Source: Meghimatium bilineatum
Taxonomy: Eukaryota; Mollusca; Gastropoda; Stylommatophora; Philomycidae
Reading direction: 5' to 3'
Length of the DNA: 64,000 nucleotides
Assembly: GCA_034231615.1 (NCBI GenBank)
Contig: CM067315.1
Span: forward strand, 32,011,191 to 32,075,190
Both the position numbers and the translations under genes were made by a program. The notes under the pieces are model-generated. The model was given only the letters and a program-made list of their open reading frames with translations, made no database searches and had not been told where the DNA came from. This document shows, piece after piece, positions 32,320-42,085 of the stretch. Each line of letters opens with the position of its first letter. Position 1 is the first letter of the stretch.

Positions 32320-32790
32320 CTCACAATTCTGTGCAAATGCACCACACAATTCTGTGCAAGTGACACACACAATTCAGTGCGAGTGGAGCACACAATTGTA
32401 TACGAGTGCATCACACAATTCTGTGCGAGTGGCACACACAATTCTGTGCGAGGGGCACACACAATTTTGTGCGAGTGGCACACACAATTCTGTGCGAGTG
32501 GAGCACACAATTTTATGCGAGAGCACCACACAATTCGGTGCGAGTGGAGCACACAATTCTGTGCGAGTGCACCACACAATTCTGTGTGAGTGGCACGCGC
32601 AATTCAGTGCGAGTGGCACACACAATTTTATGCGAATGGAGCACACAGTTCTGTGAAGGTTCAACTCACAATTCTGGCGAGCGCAATTCACAATTATGTT
32701 TAATGCAACTCACAATTATTTGCGAGCGCAATTCACAATTCTGTGTTAGTGCAACATAATTCTGTGTGAGTGCATCTCACAATTCTGTCC
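32320..32790. repeat. 23-bp minisatellite, about 20 copies
   Basis: Units share CACACAATTCTGTGCGAGTG with GGCA, GGAG or CACC variants at one end. The right third (32655-32790) is degenerate. Overlapping ~100-codon open frames on both strands arise from the periodicity. Confidence 0.95.
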
Positions 32791-33159
32791 GATTGCAGCT
32801 CACAATTCAGTTGCAGTAAAGGATATGTTTAAATACGTTGAACTGTCTTGTATCCATCGATGTCTTGACCGTAACTTTCCCGTGTCATCATTAACCATGC
32901 CATCCATTAGTTCTTTTTTCAAACTGTTCTGTCTCTTTAACTGACCTAAAACTATCAACATTTTTGTTATAAGGACGGCAGCTGCTCAACTGTTAGTGCA
33001 CCGGCTTCCCAGTCCAGTGATCGGATTTAAAGATTGACTGGAAATATTTTGTAAATCATCAGCGGTTCTTAGGTCAATCTAGGGTAAGGAAATGGGTACC
33101 ATGTCTCCATAATAAGTAAAGGTGGCGGGTGTGATGCTGACTTCATCGTTCCTAGATAC
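32791..33159. other. unassigned stretch
   Basis: No feature is recognised. CAACTGTTAGTGCACCGGCTT near 32980-33005 could be a decayed tRNA-like A box, too weak to call. Confidence 0.35.
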
Positions 33160-33285
33160 GGTAAAGGTAGGTCCGGTGGCAGCAACCTTCCGTAGGGGAC
33201 GATTATGGCTCTACTTCTGCTAAGCCACTGTAATTATTAGATCTTGTGGCCAGTTAATAATATTTTATTTCCTTGTTGTGTTTAC
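33160..33285 (+). repeat. short interspersed repeat family H, copy 1
   Basis: GGTAAAGGTAGGTCCGGTGG, CTGCTAAGCCACTGTAATTA and GTGGCCAGTTAAT match in order the reverse complement of 37560-37685 (GGTAAAGGTAGGTCCCATGG, ACTAAGCCGCAGCAACTATT, GGTGGCCAGTTCCC). Confidence 0.65.
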
Positions 33286-33344
33286 CTTTCCCAACTCACG
33301 CGCCAGGTGTCCATTTACAATTTGGTCGACTGAAGGAAACAGCC

Positions 33345-33460
33345 ATGTCACGTGAAAAAGACAACCAGGATAATTTTTGCCCGGGCGTGGTTTCGAACCT
33401 GGCACGCTGTAACCGGTGAATAGTAAGCATACTCGCTGTCATCTAGGCTATCACGCTCAT
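33345..33460 (-). mobile_element. tRNA-like SINE head
   Basis: Minus-strand B box AGGTTCGAAACC (plus 33389-33400) and an A-box-like TGATAGCCTAGATGACAGCG (33434-33453) are correctly ordered. No cloverleaf with paired acceptor ends was found, so SINE rather than tRNA gene is the reading. Confidence 0.6.
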
Positions 33461-34521
33461 ACATCCCTAGGTATGGTAAGTAAAAATACTGACCCGACAC
33501 CCTATTTCCCAGTAGGCGTCAAAGACGTGGACAAGTTAACATTACTGTACATATATTCTTGTTTTTTTTTGTTTTTTCAGAACTATATTCCATGCTAAAT
33601 GTTCTTCACATTTCTTTTCTTTTTTTTCCATTTCTGTGGAATTTTCAACATCTTCATACGACATCGTATTTCGAAAGAAGACGTTCCCCCAACAAAAGAA
33701 GGAATAAAATATTTCTTTTATTGTTCTATCCTTCTGACTGCAATATTCCACCAACGTTCCAATCTCTTTCGTTTGTACAGCAATACCAGAATTGATAGAC
33801 ATTTCCTACTTCTGCTCTTCTTTCTAGCTTTAGCAGACTTCTTACACAAGGGACTATTTTATGCGTAGTGCTTACGCGATCTGGCAGTTAAATGACATCT
33901 GGGAATTCCCGCACGCATTCACATTTTCTGGCCGCACATTTGCAAGGGCACAGGAGGGATTCCAAGCAACCGTGCGCCTGTCGATTTAAATTCATGTTTG
34001 GTTATTCCTTCAAGAGAATATGTTGCGTGTACATGCGTGTATGTATGTGCAAATGTTCAGATGTAGTCGTAACTGATTCCTGAACTCTTTATGGTCGTAT
34101 GAAAGATGAAAAGCATGCATCATTACATGGAAATCTGTATGTTGTTCTTACGTTTGTGGTATACGAACATTTTATATTTTTTTGCGGCACTTTACCGGTT
34201 GTGTCCACGCTTTTAATGAAACGGATCACGCATTGTTTAACGAAACGAACTTTCACTAAAGACGCATATATCTCATTCGACATTCATCTATCTGTGCGCA
34301 ACGCACTGAAGGTTACCCCTCCGCTTTTCTCCTCCACTTGAAGAACCTTGGAGGAGGTGAGGCTCTTAGTTAGTTGCGCGCAAAAAGAATAATTGATAGC
34401 AGATGCTACGTGTTTTTTTTTTAAATTTCGGGATAAATGTTCCAGTGTAGTGTAACAACCCTAAACAGGAAGTAGGTGGCTAGAGTAACACAGGGTAAAT
34501 ATCAAGATAAACAACAACAAA
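33461..34521. other. unassigned, ~1 kb
   Basis: Pyrimidine-rich at 33555-33650. Overlapping open frames of 60-90 codons occur on both strands (33542-33868) with no motif. Nothing else is recognised. Confidence 0.4.
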
Positions 34522-34602
34522 AAAGGTAGATGTGTTACCACAATAAAACATAAAACAACCTAACAACTTTTTATGTTTTATTTTGGTAACACTTTTACCT
34601 TT
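34522..34602. repeat. imperfect inverted repeat (33-bp arms, 15-nt loop)
   Basis: 34522-34554 pairs with 34570-34602 with about three mismatches. Arms contain GTGTTACCA and AATAAAACATAAA. It could be the terminus of a foldback or MITE, or simply a stem-loop. Confidence 0.75.
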
Positions 34603-34974
34603 TATTTTTTATCTCCGTGTCATTCAGGCTGTATTATTCTTCTTTCGTTCATTTGACACGTCTATATCTGTATATTACATATAGACATGTTCCCATTGTG
34701 TTTTGTACGTGGTATCCTGATTAATTGTACGCCTTTTGGCAGGTTGCCTCCGTCTTCATTACCCTGCTTTCTTGGGCAGGACTGTGCTCCTGCTCGAGTA
34801 GGACTATCTACCCAGTCTTAGATTCCAGCCCCTGATGGCTGAACTAAGCCCAAACACTACTTCAATGTGCTGGCCTCGATGGAAACGGAAGCTGTATAAA
34901 ATCAAACTTAATATTATAAAGTTAGAATGTATCAGGACACATTATCCCGTAATGAACCTTTCATACCAACACTC
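34603..34974. other. possible interspersed repeat fragment
   Basis: ATTCTTCTTTCGTTCATTTG and GTCTATATCTGTA resemble the 3' end of the family J copy at 19790-19835. The rest (TTGGCAGGTTGCCTCCGTCT to about 34870) resembles no other part of the window. Confidence 0.4.
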
Positions 34975-35402
34975 TGTTACCAATGTGAAACATGGTCTTT
35001 AACAGTCGCGTAGGAAAATCGTCACATGTCAAATGAAATGTCTAATAAAAGCTGAAATAGTTGCTAAACTAGATAAAACCAAAGCATGAATAAATTAAGA
35101 AAATACTAAGTATAATATTATGTATTGAACATATCAAAAGACAAGTAGATGTTTCGGTCAGCAAACGAGAATGAAGCCACACCACATACGAATAATAGCA
35201 TTTAACAAAAGAATAACCGGACATAAAGTTAAATGTAAACAAAGAAAACGGTGGATAGATAATACCAAGATAACCTTGAACAAACATGGACAGTGCAACG
35301 AAGGCGACACATCTGACTTTGGAACGAAAACTGAGGCTCTCACACTTACGCTTAACAGCAAATATGGATAAGTCGACATCCATTTGAGGAAAGACAATAG
35401 TC
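34975..35402 (+). pseudogene. RT C-terminal remnant, family K
   Basis: TTACCAATGTGAAACATGGT, CACATGTCAAATGAAATGTC, then RITGHKVKCKQRKRWIDNT and ITLNKHGQCN with a THLTLERKLRLSHLRLTAN-like end. It is closely related to the minus-strand copy at 18947-19390 (shared TACCAATGT-AAACATGGTCTT). The KWFGH box is lost to an indel around 35100-35170. Confidence 0.72.
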
Positions 35403-35444
35403 TGTTGTACGGACATGTGTGTATATTTCAAATAATATCCATTG

Positions 35445-36073
35445 CTAGATGTTGGTTGCTGATCCAGCGGTCCATGAGATCATGCCAGTTGACCCAATGC
35501 GATTAAATGTCACTATATTGCAGGGAAGTCTGTGGATTTTCAGCCCACCCCGGGAAATAGCCAGGGAATAATTATCACACCTCCAGGCAGGTAGGTTTCA
35601 ACCTATGCTCTGCTCCTAGCCACTGTAGCGAAGATAGGGTTCACTGTGCTCATTCCCCGCAACCAATTGACTACTGGTTATGCCGAACTTCTCTATTGCT
35701 CCAGGCATGCAACCAAATGTTCAAGTCAAAAGGATTGTCACGTCCTGAGCCACTGTGTCTCTATGATGGGTCTCAGCCATAGGAAAAAACAGTGCAGTCA
35801 GTTTCCTCCTCCCCTGTGCTGCAGAGTACATATCTGGCTCCCTCCCAACCACAGAGGCTGGATACATATATATTCAGGTAAACATGAAACACATTTCAAC
35901 AACAAAATAAAAGCATAATAAGCATAATTGTATAGATGACGTGCCATGAAGCTTCTATAAGAAGATAACCTCAATATATCGGCATGTCATGCACTAAAGT
36001 TTTCTGTTGCATGAATGGTATGTCTAGTGGGCCATAGGTGAGACCCACAGACGCAACCACATGCGTGCTAGAT
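35445..36073 (-). repeat. composite repeat: head module H1 plus tail D, ~630 bp
   Basis: In the minus sense: head (36073-35935) with GGTCTCACCTATGGCCCACT and GAAGCTTCATGGCACGTC, then tail D (35935-35445) with ATGCTTATTATGCTTTTATT, GTTGGGAGGGAGCCAGATAT, GACTTGAACATTTGGTTGCA, GCCTGGAGCAATAGAGAAGT, TCGGCATAACCAGTAGTCAA and GGACCGCTGGATCAGCAACC. The opposite-strand copy at 61821-62450 has the same parts in the same order. No long open frame or tRNA-like box is obvious. Confidence 0.88.
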
Positions 36074-36099
36074 GTTGTCAATCAATTACTTCCTCTGTC

Positions 36100-36475
36100 C
36101 CCCACTGTTTCTGTTGCCCACCACTATTCCCGTCAAGATTGATTTAGACAGGGAGTCGTGTCTGGAACATGTTCTAATAGCATCAGGTTTCTCCGTGTAG
36201 CTGTTGATATCCGTCATTCTTGGAATCACTGCAGGTGTACGAGTGCAACAGTGTTTGGGGAAAAAAACTTTCGTTATTGCATGTTTTCCTGTGAAGGAGT
36301 GCAAGGAGGCTTTCTATGGGCTGTGGAAATAATGGCCATAGGAGACGCCGCGACATGTACAGGAAGGAATTTGATTGTACATCCGAAAGAAAAAAATTAT
36401 ATCCTAAATGTGGACTGAACCCAGGACCTCAAGATCTGAGAACGGCATTCTAACCACGCGGCCATGCGCGTCACT
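36100..36475 (-). mobile_element. tRNA-derived SINE, family E, copy 1
   Basis: On the minus strand: A box TGGCCGCGTGGTTAGAATGC (plus 36445-36464) and B box GGGTTCAGTCC (plus 36412-36422), both close to consensus, with tRNA-like spacing. The body continues through CAATCAAATTCCTTCCTGTA, ACATGTCGCGGC, TTCACAGGAAAACATGCAAT to about 36100. The head is the most tRNA-like sequence in the window. I could not fold a full cloverleaf. Confidence 0.8.
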
Positions 36476-36779
36476 ACAACAACACCGTGCAAAAAGGTTG
36501 GTAAGTAATGAGTTTGCCTCTCTTTTGGAGAGGAGTGCCCCTTTCAACCAGCAGACAACAAAATCCAATTAGGTTATATCAGGACACACTACCATAAAAT
36601 ATTAGAGGTAACAAAGACCCCAAAGCTATATAATGGTTTATGTACTGTGCAAATACTGCTCAACAGTGTCTATCTATACATAAATATGTGGGCGTATGGG
36701 CGACACTACATGAAAACCTATGTATGCATGGATCCATATGTTTGCGTGCACATATATATGAATATGTACATGATGAGTA
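36476..36779. other. unassigned spacer
   Basis: No feature is recognised. Confidence 0.4.
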
Positions 36780-36935
36780 TGATGATGATGGAATAATTCC
36801 TTTATATGTGAGCAGGTAGCTCTTAACACATGATGATGATGGAATAATGCAATTTAGATGTGAGCAGGTAGCCCTTAACACATGATGATGATGACGAAAT
36901 AACCCCTTTAGCTGTGAGCATGTGGCTCTTAACAT
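36780..36935. repeat. 52-bp tandem repeat, 3 copies
   Basis: Units start GATGATGATGGAATAAT at about 36780, 36832 and 36884 and contain GTGAGCAGGTAGCTCTTAAC. The GATGAT word resembles the RTE (TGA)n tails, so the unit may derive from one. Confidence 0.88.
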
Positions 36936-37083
36936 TTTATAGCCTTTCTTACAAACTAAGGTTGACTGTCTCAAAGGCATGGATTTGTAAGGGCAGTTGG
37001 GCTTATAGATGCATGTTTAGTCCCGTAATGAGACCTTCCAGTGATATTGACAATTCTTCCGTCAGATCTGTTCACCCATCTCA
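36936..37083. other. unassigned spacer
   Basis: No feature is recognised. Confidence 0.35.
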
Positions 37084-37365
37084 CTAATGGTACGCCTAAC
37101 ATTCTCCGACATCCAAGGGTTAAAACTAGCATGGTTCGGACATGTATGCAGGCACGATTCCTTGTCAAAAACAATACTGCAGGGAACTGTCGAGGGTGGA
37201 AGAAGCAGAGGAGGTCAAAAAAAGACAAGGACAGACAACATCAAGGAATGGACAGGGCGAGATATTTCCACACTCATCCGCATCGCTGAGGTTAGAATTC
37301 GCTGGAGGACTCTGTGTGCTGAAGCTTCCAGTGTGGTACCCCTACGACCCTGAAGGGTTATGGGT

Positions 37366-37409
<44 letters not shown>
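37084..37409 (+). pseudogene. RTE-like 3' end with (TTGA)n tail
   Basis: An 88-codon open frame (37087-37353) reads VRLTFSDIQGLKLAWFGHVC, RHDSLSKTILQGTVEGGRSR, GGQKKTRTDNIKEWTGRDIS, TLIRIAEVRIRWRTLCAEAS and SVVPLRP-stop: the complete C-terminus of an RTE-like polymerase. After a short AT-containing linker it ends in (TTGA)n, about ten units at 37370-37409. The open frame and clean tail suggest a relatively recent, 5'-truncated insertion. A decayed minus-strand relative is at 39660-39950. Confidence 0.88.
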
Positions 37410-37410
<1 letters not shown>

Positions 37411-37559
37411 GGGTTTGCCACGAAAGGATAAAGGTGTAACAATCACTCATCATCATCCCTTCTTTAATCATGAGTATAATCCGGGTTGTGATTTCTCACT
37501 TGACACGACCACTCCTCCAGTCGACTCAGCTGTAAATGAGTACCTGACGCATGAGTTAG
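37410..37559. other. unassigned spacer
   Basis: CAATCATGAGTAT-type words recur at 37466 and 37680, possibly a target duplication around family H, not verified. Confidence 0.35.
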
Positions 37560-37685
37560 GGAAGGTAAAAAAACAGCAAGGAAGGGAACTGGCCACCCCA
37601 CCTAATAGTTGCTGCGGCTTAGTACATGAAGAGTTATCTTCATCCCCGACGGCAGATGCCATGGGACCTACCTTTACCTTTAATC
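37560..37685 (-). repeat. short interspersed repeat family H, copy 2
   Basis: Reverse complement of the order at 33160-33285. TTTAATCATGAGTAT is found on both sides (37462-37476 and 37678-37692), which would be a ~15-bp target duplication bounding about 200 bp. Confidence 0.65.
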
Positions 37686-37689
37686 ATGA

Positions 37690-38105
37690 GTATCATTTTC
37701 TCGCATGCGGTTGTGTCTGTGAGTCTCACCAACGGCTCACTAGACAAACCAACCATGCAACAGAAAACCTTAGTAGATGACATGCCTTTATGTTGAGGTT
37801 ATCCTCTTTACAGAAGCTTCACGGCACATCATCTATACAATCCTGTAGTCGTAACCTTCGATAACAGTTACCATGTTGTTCCGACATGCCAATGTTGTGC
37901 TTGAGCTAGTTACGTGCACAGCGTGGGTATTTGGAATAACAAAGAAAACTGTCGCAAGGGCCAGAGTTGTGCCCTGATGTCGACGTCTGTTTCGGAGCAT
38001 TGGATTCGAAACACCATCGAGTCGAATGGCTGCTGGGACAGAGGGCTGAGCACTTATGGGAATGCACCACTTGCTGTGAGGCCAGTTTTCTAATCAAGAA
38101 TCAAG
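37690..38105 (+). repeat. composite repeat: head module H1 plus tail C
   Basis: Same structure as 30465-30885: GAGTCTCACCAACGGCTCAC, AGACAAACCAACCATGCAAC, GAAGCTTCACGGCA, then GTCGTAACCTTCGATAACAG through TTTTCTAATCAAGAATC. Divergence is modest. Confidence 0.85.
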
Positions 38106-38724
38106 AAGAATCATTTGATGAAAGATTAAAGTTAGAAATTGTGACAAAACATGCAGTCACAATGACTTCTTCACGGGTGACATGCTGCGAGCCCGTCATC
38201 CCGACATTCCTTAGTCGCCTCCTACTGTGTGCCTGGCAAGCAAACAATGGCCCCTATTTTTAACACTTTAAACAATAAGTCCAGGCCCTGGTTGCCACAC
38301 GAGCGATATATGTACATAAATACATGTGAATAGTTTGTTAAATATCTCTTTTACACGTCTATTGTAGCGCGCGCTTTAGGAAAACTGTACAGCGTTGCCA
38401 GATCAATAAAGCCATTTAAAGACAAACAATACTAGCAAAGAAATAAGGCCAGAAAAAATATAATACAAGTTAATACTAATTTTCATTTTCCCATCCCATT
38501 TAAATGCGATTGTTACTGTTGTGTTTTTCCGTCATTCGATGTTTAGATTCTAGTCAATTGGTAAATGTCTATTTGGATAATCTGTATTTGGAGTTTGATG
38601 TGAGTTTGCCGTTTTATTTATTTATTTTTTCCATTCTGTTGGTCATAACGCCATTTCTATATTGTTTCAGTTAGTATTATATATTTCTTGACGTAGCTAT
38701 CAATTCAGCACTTTTTTTTGCTGT
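38106..38724. other. unassigned, with a short family A tail fragment
   Basis: CCTTAGTCGCCTCCTACTGT and GCAAGCAAACAATGG at 38209-38250 resemble the distal part of family A. A GCGTTGCCAGATC word at 38392 resembles hAT-like TIR text, without a partner found. Confidence 0.4.
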
Positions 38725-38990
38725 AGTCTTCTTCTTCTGCGTTAAGCTACTGCGGTCATGCTATATTGTAAGGCCCGTCGTCAAAACGAAGTCCATCGTC
38801 TTCTCCAGGTCAGAGCGGCTGCCCCATAGCTTTTACCTCAAGTCTGTATCCTCTGGCCAGGTCTGCTGTCTCTGCTCTTTGTATGTTGAGTAGTCCTGAA
38901 ATATGTGTTCCGGAGTTTGGGTTCCGGATCCACATGGGCATTTTTTGGCTGCAGTAATTTACTAGACAATATTAATTCAATTTATATGTT
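38725..38990 (-). pseudogene. Jockey-like C-terminal tail (family J)
   Basis: Minus-strand: CPCGSGTQTPEHIFQDYSTY, KEQRQQTWPEDTDLR, stop, KLWGSRSDLEKTMDFVLTTG and LTI. This is the CCHC-like tail and final helix of the same polyprotein as 19817-20601. Upstream text around 38990-39050 may be more of it, without clear RNase H motifs. Confidence 0.8.
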
Positions 38991-39389
38991 ATCATTGGTC
39001 TATGAAAGGTCCAGATGCACATTTTCTTGCGGCGGGGCTTAAACCTGGTTGCTTGGAGCTCTACACTTGGTCACAGAGACAGGCATCTGGTTTGAGGATG
39101 TTATATTTTATTACCTGATATTTAGTTGTACTCATGTGTGTGTATGTATGTATGTATGTATGTATGTGCATGCGTGTGTTGTGTGTGTGTGTTTGTATGT
39201 GTGAATTATAAATATTTTTCTAAAAATGTGAAACAATTTATGTACAAAGTTTCTCGTAGTTTTCTGGCAAAAAAATTTTGGGTGTGTTAAAACTTATTTT
39301 TCTAAGGTTAAGCAGAGGTATCCCACTTTTCTTGGCAGTTGATGAAAGTGGAGAATTGGGAGGTCAACAATTGTCAACAGATTGTTGTC
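38991..39389. other. unassigned, with (TATG)n
   Basis: (TATG)n/(TGTA)n runs at 39140-39170 and a (GT)n stretch near 39178-39190. Nothing else is recognised. Confidence 0.5.
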
Positions 39390-39515
39390 GTAGTTTAGAG
39401 ACAGTCCCTTATCTGCGATATTTGCGCCTTTCCATCATCTTTGAAGCATTGTACTTGAGCATGGCTTGTTGGTAACTTTTACTCTGTATATGTTGAGACA
39501 GTCAATTCCTCTCCC

Positions 39516-39652
39516 GTCTATATATCTAGTCTATTTCACTCCCATATATATACCTAATCTATATCACTCCCATATATATACCTAATCTATATCACTCCCA
39601 TATATATACCTAATCTATATCACTCCCATATATATACCTAATCTATATAACT
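39516..39652. repeat. 28-bp minisatellite, about 5 copies
   Basis: ATATATATACCTAATCTATA plus TCACTCCC units. The first unit grades into the family A sequence CCTCTCCCGTCTATATATCT, suggesting local origin inside that repeat. Confidence 0.92.
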
Positions 39653-39654
39653 CT

Positions 39655-39950
39655 GTATATCTCATCTATCTAAAACCCGTATCCCGTCAGAGTTTTAAGG
39701 GCACCACATTGGATACATCAACACACAGCGAGTCCTCCAGCGATTTATATCTGCTACTATGCGGAAGTTAAGAAAAAGTTGTACCTGTCCAGTCCTTCAT
39801 TTTGTTTTTCCCATTTTATTTTTTGTACCCTCTCTACTTCTTCCACCTTTCACAGTTTCCTGTAGTATCGTTTTTCTGACAAGGAATGATGTCGACATAC
39901 ATGTCCAAACCATACAAGTTGGGATCATGTCGACATACATGTCCAGGCCA
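39655..39950 (-). pseudogene. RTE-like 3' fragment
   Basis: Minus-strand: VWTCMSTSFLVRKTILQETV, KGGRSR and later RWRTRCVLMYPMW align in order with the copy at 37084-37355 (FGHVCRHDSLSKTILQGTVEG, RWRTLCAEASSVV). Heavily decayed. A 20-bp GTCGACATACATGTCCA word is duplicated at 39891 and 39930. Confidence 0.6.
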
Positions 39951-40036
39951 TAACCTCTTCTCATAACATGTTTGGAAGGAAACAGTGTTGCTATTCTGTG
40001 CTACCTTTTGGGTACCAGCAACACATGGGAGAATAA

Positions 40037-40801
40037 ATAAATCACATACATGCGCAATTATAAAACTTCATATTTCTTAGATCGACACGGCTCCAGATAA
40101 GGCGTAACACGAACACAACTAAGAATCCAGGAATTCTTCAGCTGGGAGATATGTCCTGTAACTGTTATCGGCACGGCTCCTGGAGATGGCTTCCTGATCT
40201 GCACAGAGCAGAAATTGCGTGTATATTTGCCAAAAATATGCATCCCAAACACGAAGGGAGATAATAATGTTGAAAGAAAATCTATTTTCCAGGATTGCTA
40301 TTTGACGTAGATGGTTGCTGATAGCCTGGACACGATTCGAGCATCACATTCGGGTCGCGCTGTGGTGCCGCGATATCTTCTTCGATTAATGGTTGGATGG
40401 CGTCACCATCGATCTGTGGGTCTCAACCCTCTCTCTTCTCTCTTAAAGAATTCCTGCAACTTGGCAAGTCTTCTTGGTTTCATGAAAACTTCAGTACTTA
40501 CATATATTATCAGTTAAAGGCAGTACACATTCACATAAAAAAAGATATTCCAGTAAAGTAAACTAAATAATTAATTAGGAAGACATTTTTGGTAAGATTT
40601 TTATTTTAGCAACAGGAACATTGCGGTACCACGATCGTTTAAAAAAAAGATTTTAAATCTCTACATAAAATCTAGTAATGTAGACGCTTAATTGAAAATA
40701 GCAATATTTCAAGTGTACATTTACGTAAGCTAGACATTGATCGCAAATAACTTTCTCAAACAAAATTAATAATATTTATCTCAAATGTAAAATCTGGTTT
40801 A
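40037..40801. other. unassigned, ~760 bp
   Basis: No family, RNA or defensible open frame is recognised. A/T-rich from 40500. Confidence 0.4.
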
Positions 40802-41290
40802 GAAACATGAAATATAATGAAAGGAACACAGAAACATGAAGTATAATGAAAGGAACACAGAAACATGAAGTATAATGAAAGGAACACAGAAACATGAAGT
40901 ATAATGAAAGGAACACAGAAACATGAAGTATAATGAAAGGAACACAGAAACATGAAGTATAATGAAAGGAACACAGAAACATGAAGTATAATGAAAGGAA
41001 CACAGAAACATGAAGTATAATGAAAGGAACACAGAAACATGACGTATAATGAAAGGAACACAGAAACATGAAGTATAATGAAAGGAACACATAAACATGA
41101 AGTATAATGAAAGGAACACAGAAACATGAAGTATAATGAAAGGAACACAGAAACATGAAGTATAATGAAAGGAACACAGAAACATGAAGTATAATGAAAG
41201 GAACACAGAAACATGAAGTATAATGAAAGGAACACAGAAACATGAAGTATAATGAAAGGAACACAGAAACATGAAGTATAATGAAAGAAA
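40802..41290. repeat. 29-bp minisatellite, about 17 copies
   Basis: GAAACATGAAGTATAATGAA plus AGGAACACA, repeated with near identity. A 29-bp period leaves remainder 2 modulo 3, so all three minus-strand frames stay open for 159-180 codons; these are not genes. The last unit runs directly into RT coding sequence at 41275. Confidence 0.97.
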
Positions 41291-41660
41291 CAATAAAAAA
41301 ACTACAAACATTCATCAATGGATGTCTGAGAAGATTAGGTGCGAAATGATAAGACTACAAATGAGGAACTCAGACAAAGAATTAAACAGACTCCGCTGGA
41401 GGAAGAACTAATTAAACGGAGATGAAGATAGATAATATACACATTAGGAAAACCAGAAAAAAGCATCGTAAGAGAGGCAGTATTCTGGGGCTCTCATGGA
41501 AAGAGGAAAAGAGAACGGCCAGAAAATGCCTGAAGGAAAGAATTAGATGCATCGACACTAAATACTTGGTAGAATATGGAAAGAGCTGGAAGCAATCGCT
41601 ACTGAAGATAGGGCAAGATGGAGGAGTTCTGTTGGTGACCTATGCTCCGCAGGGAACCAA
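41275..41660 (+). pseudogene. RTE-like RT C-terminal remnant
   Basis: Following the array: SIMKETIKKLQTFINGCLRR, LGAK, then TTNEELRQRIKQTPLEEELI, KRR, a decayed W-x-YTLGKPEKSIVREAVFWG, SHGKRKRERPENA and a KMEEFCW end with P-M-L-R. This is the QTFINxCLRRI, NEELWxRTxQxPIExEI, IGHTLRK, GKRKRGRP and RWRxxVxxLCS order of a very common RTE-type polymerase. Frames change at least three times. (TA)n follows at 41665-41682. Confidence 0.85.
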
Positions 41661-41682
41661 ATTATATATATATATATATAAT

Positions 41683-41812
41683 TTCGTTTTACACTTGTGT
41701 ATTTCCTCAGAAAAGAATTGGGGTTTGAATTTTAATTTGCGATCCATGCTAGTCCACATAGGTATTCATATTCCAATTCTTTTTTGTTTCTCACTAATAT
41801 TTGTAACTATCG
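41683..41812. other. unassigned spacer
   Basis: No feature is recognised; A+T-rich. Confidence 0.35.
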
Positions 41813-42075
41813 TTTATGTTTTTATATTTGTAACTATCGTTTATGTTTTTATATTTGTAACTATCGTTTATGTTTTTATATTGTAACTATCGTTTATGTT
41901 TTTATATTGTAACTATCGTTTATGTTTTTATATTGTAACTATCGTTTATGTTTTTATATTGTAACTATCGTTTATGTTGTTATATTGTAACTATCGTTTA
42001 TGTTTTTATATTGTAACTATCGTTTATGTTTTTATATTTGTAACTATCGTTTATGTTTTTATATTTGTAACTATC
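41813..42075. repeat. 26/27-bp minisatellite, about 10 copies
   Basis: GTAACTATCGTTTATGTTTT plus TATATT(T). The extra T marks the first three and last two copies, so length variants are clustered. Confidence 0.95.
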
Positions 42076-42085
42076 TATATATGAC

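Larger units (their letters stand above)
39390..40036 (+). mobile_element. family A repeat split by a minisatellite and RT fragment
   Basis: The left part (39390-39510) carries GCGATATTTGCGCCTTTCC, GAGCATGGCTTG, GAGACAGTCAATTCCTCTCC. The right part (39950-40036) carries GGCCATAACCTCTTCTCATA, ACATGTTTGGAAGGAAACAG, TGTTGCTATTCTGTGCT and GGTACCAGCAACAC. About 440 bp of array plus RT fragment sits where the family normally reads CCAACTC-ATCCCATAACC. Confidence 0.65.

Noticed and set aside
36412-36478. Genuine tRNA gene
   Set aside because: A and B boxes are good but I could not pair acceptor or anticodon stems, and a shared body continues downstream as in the copy at 31905-32100.
40756-41318. 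Three overlapping minus-strand open frames of 159-180 codons
   Set aside because: Product of the 29-bp array; all three frames encode the same cyclic peptide.
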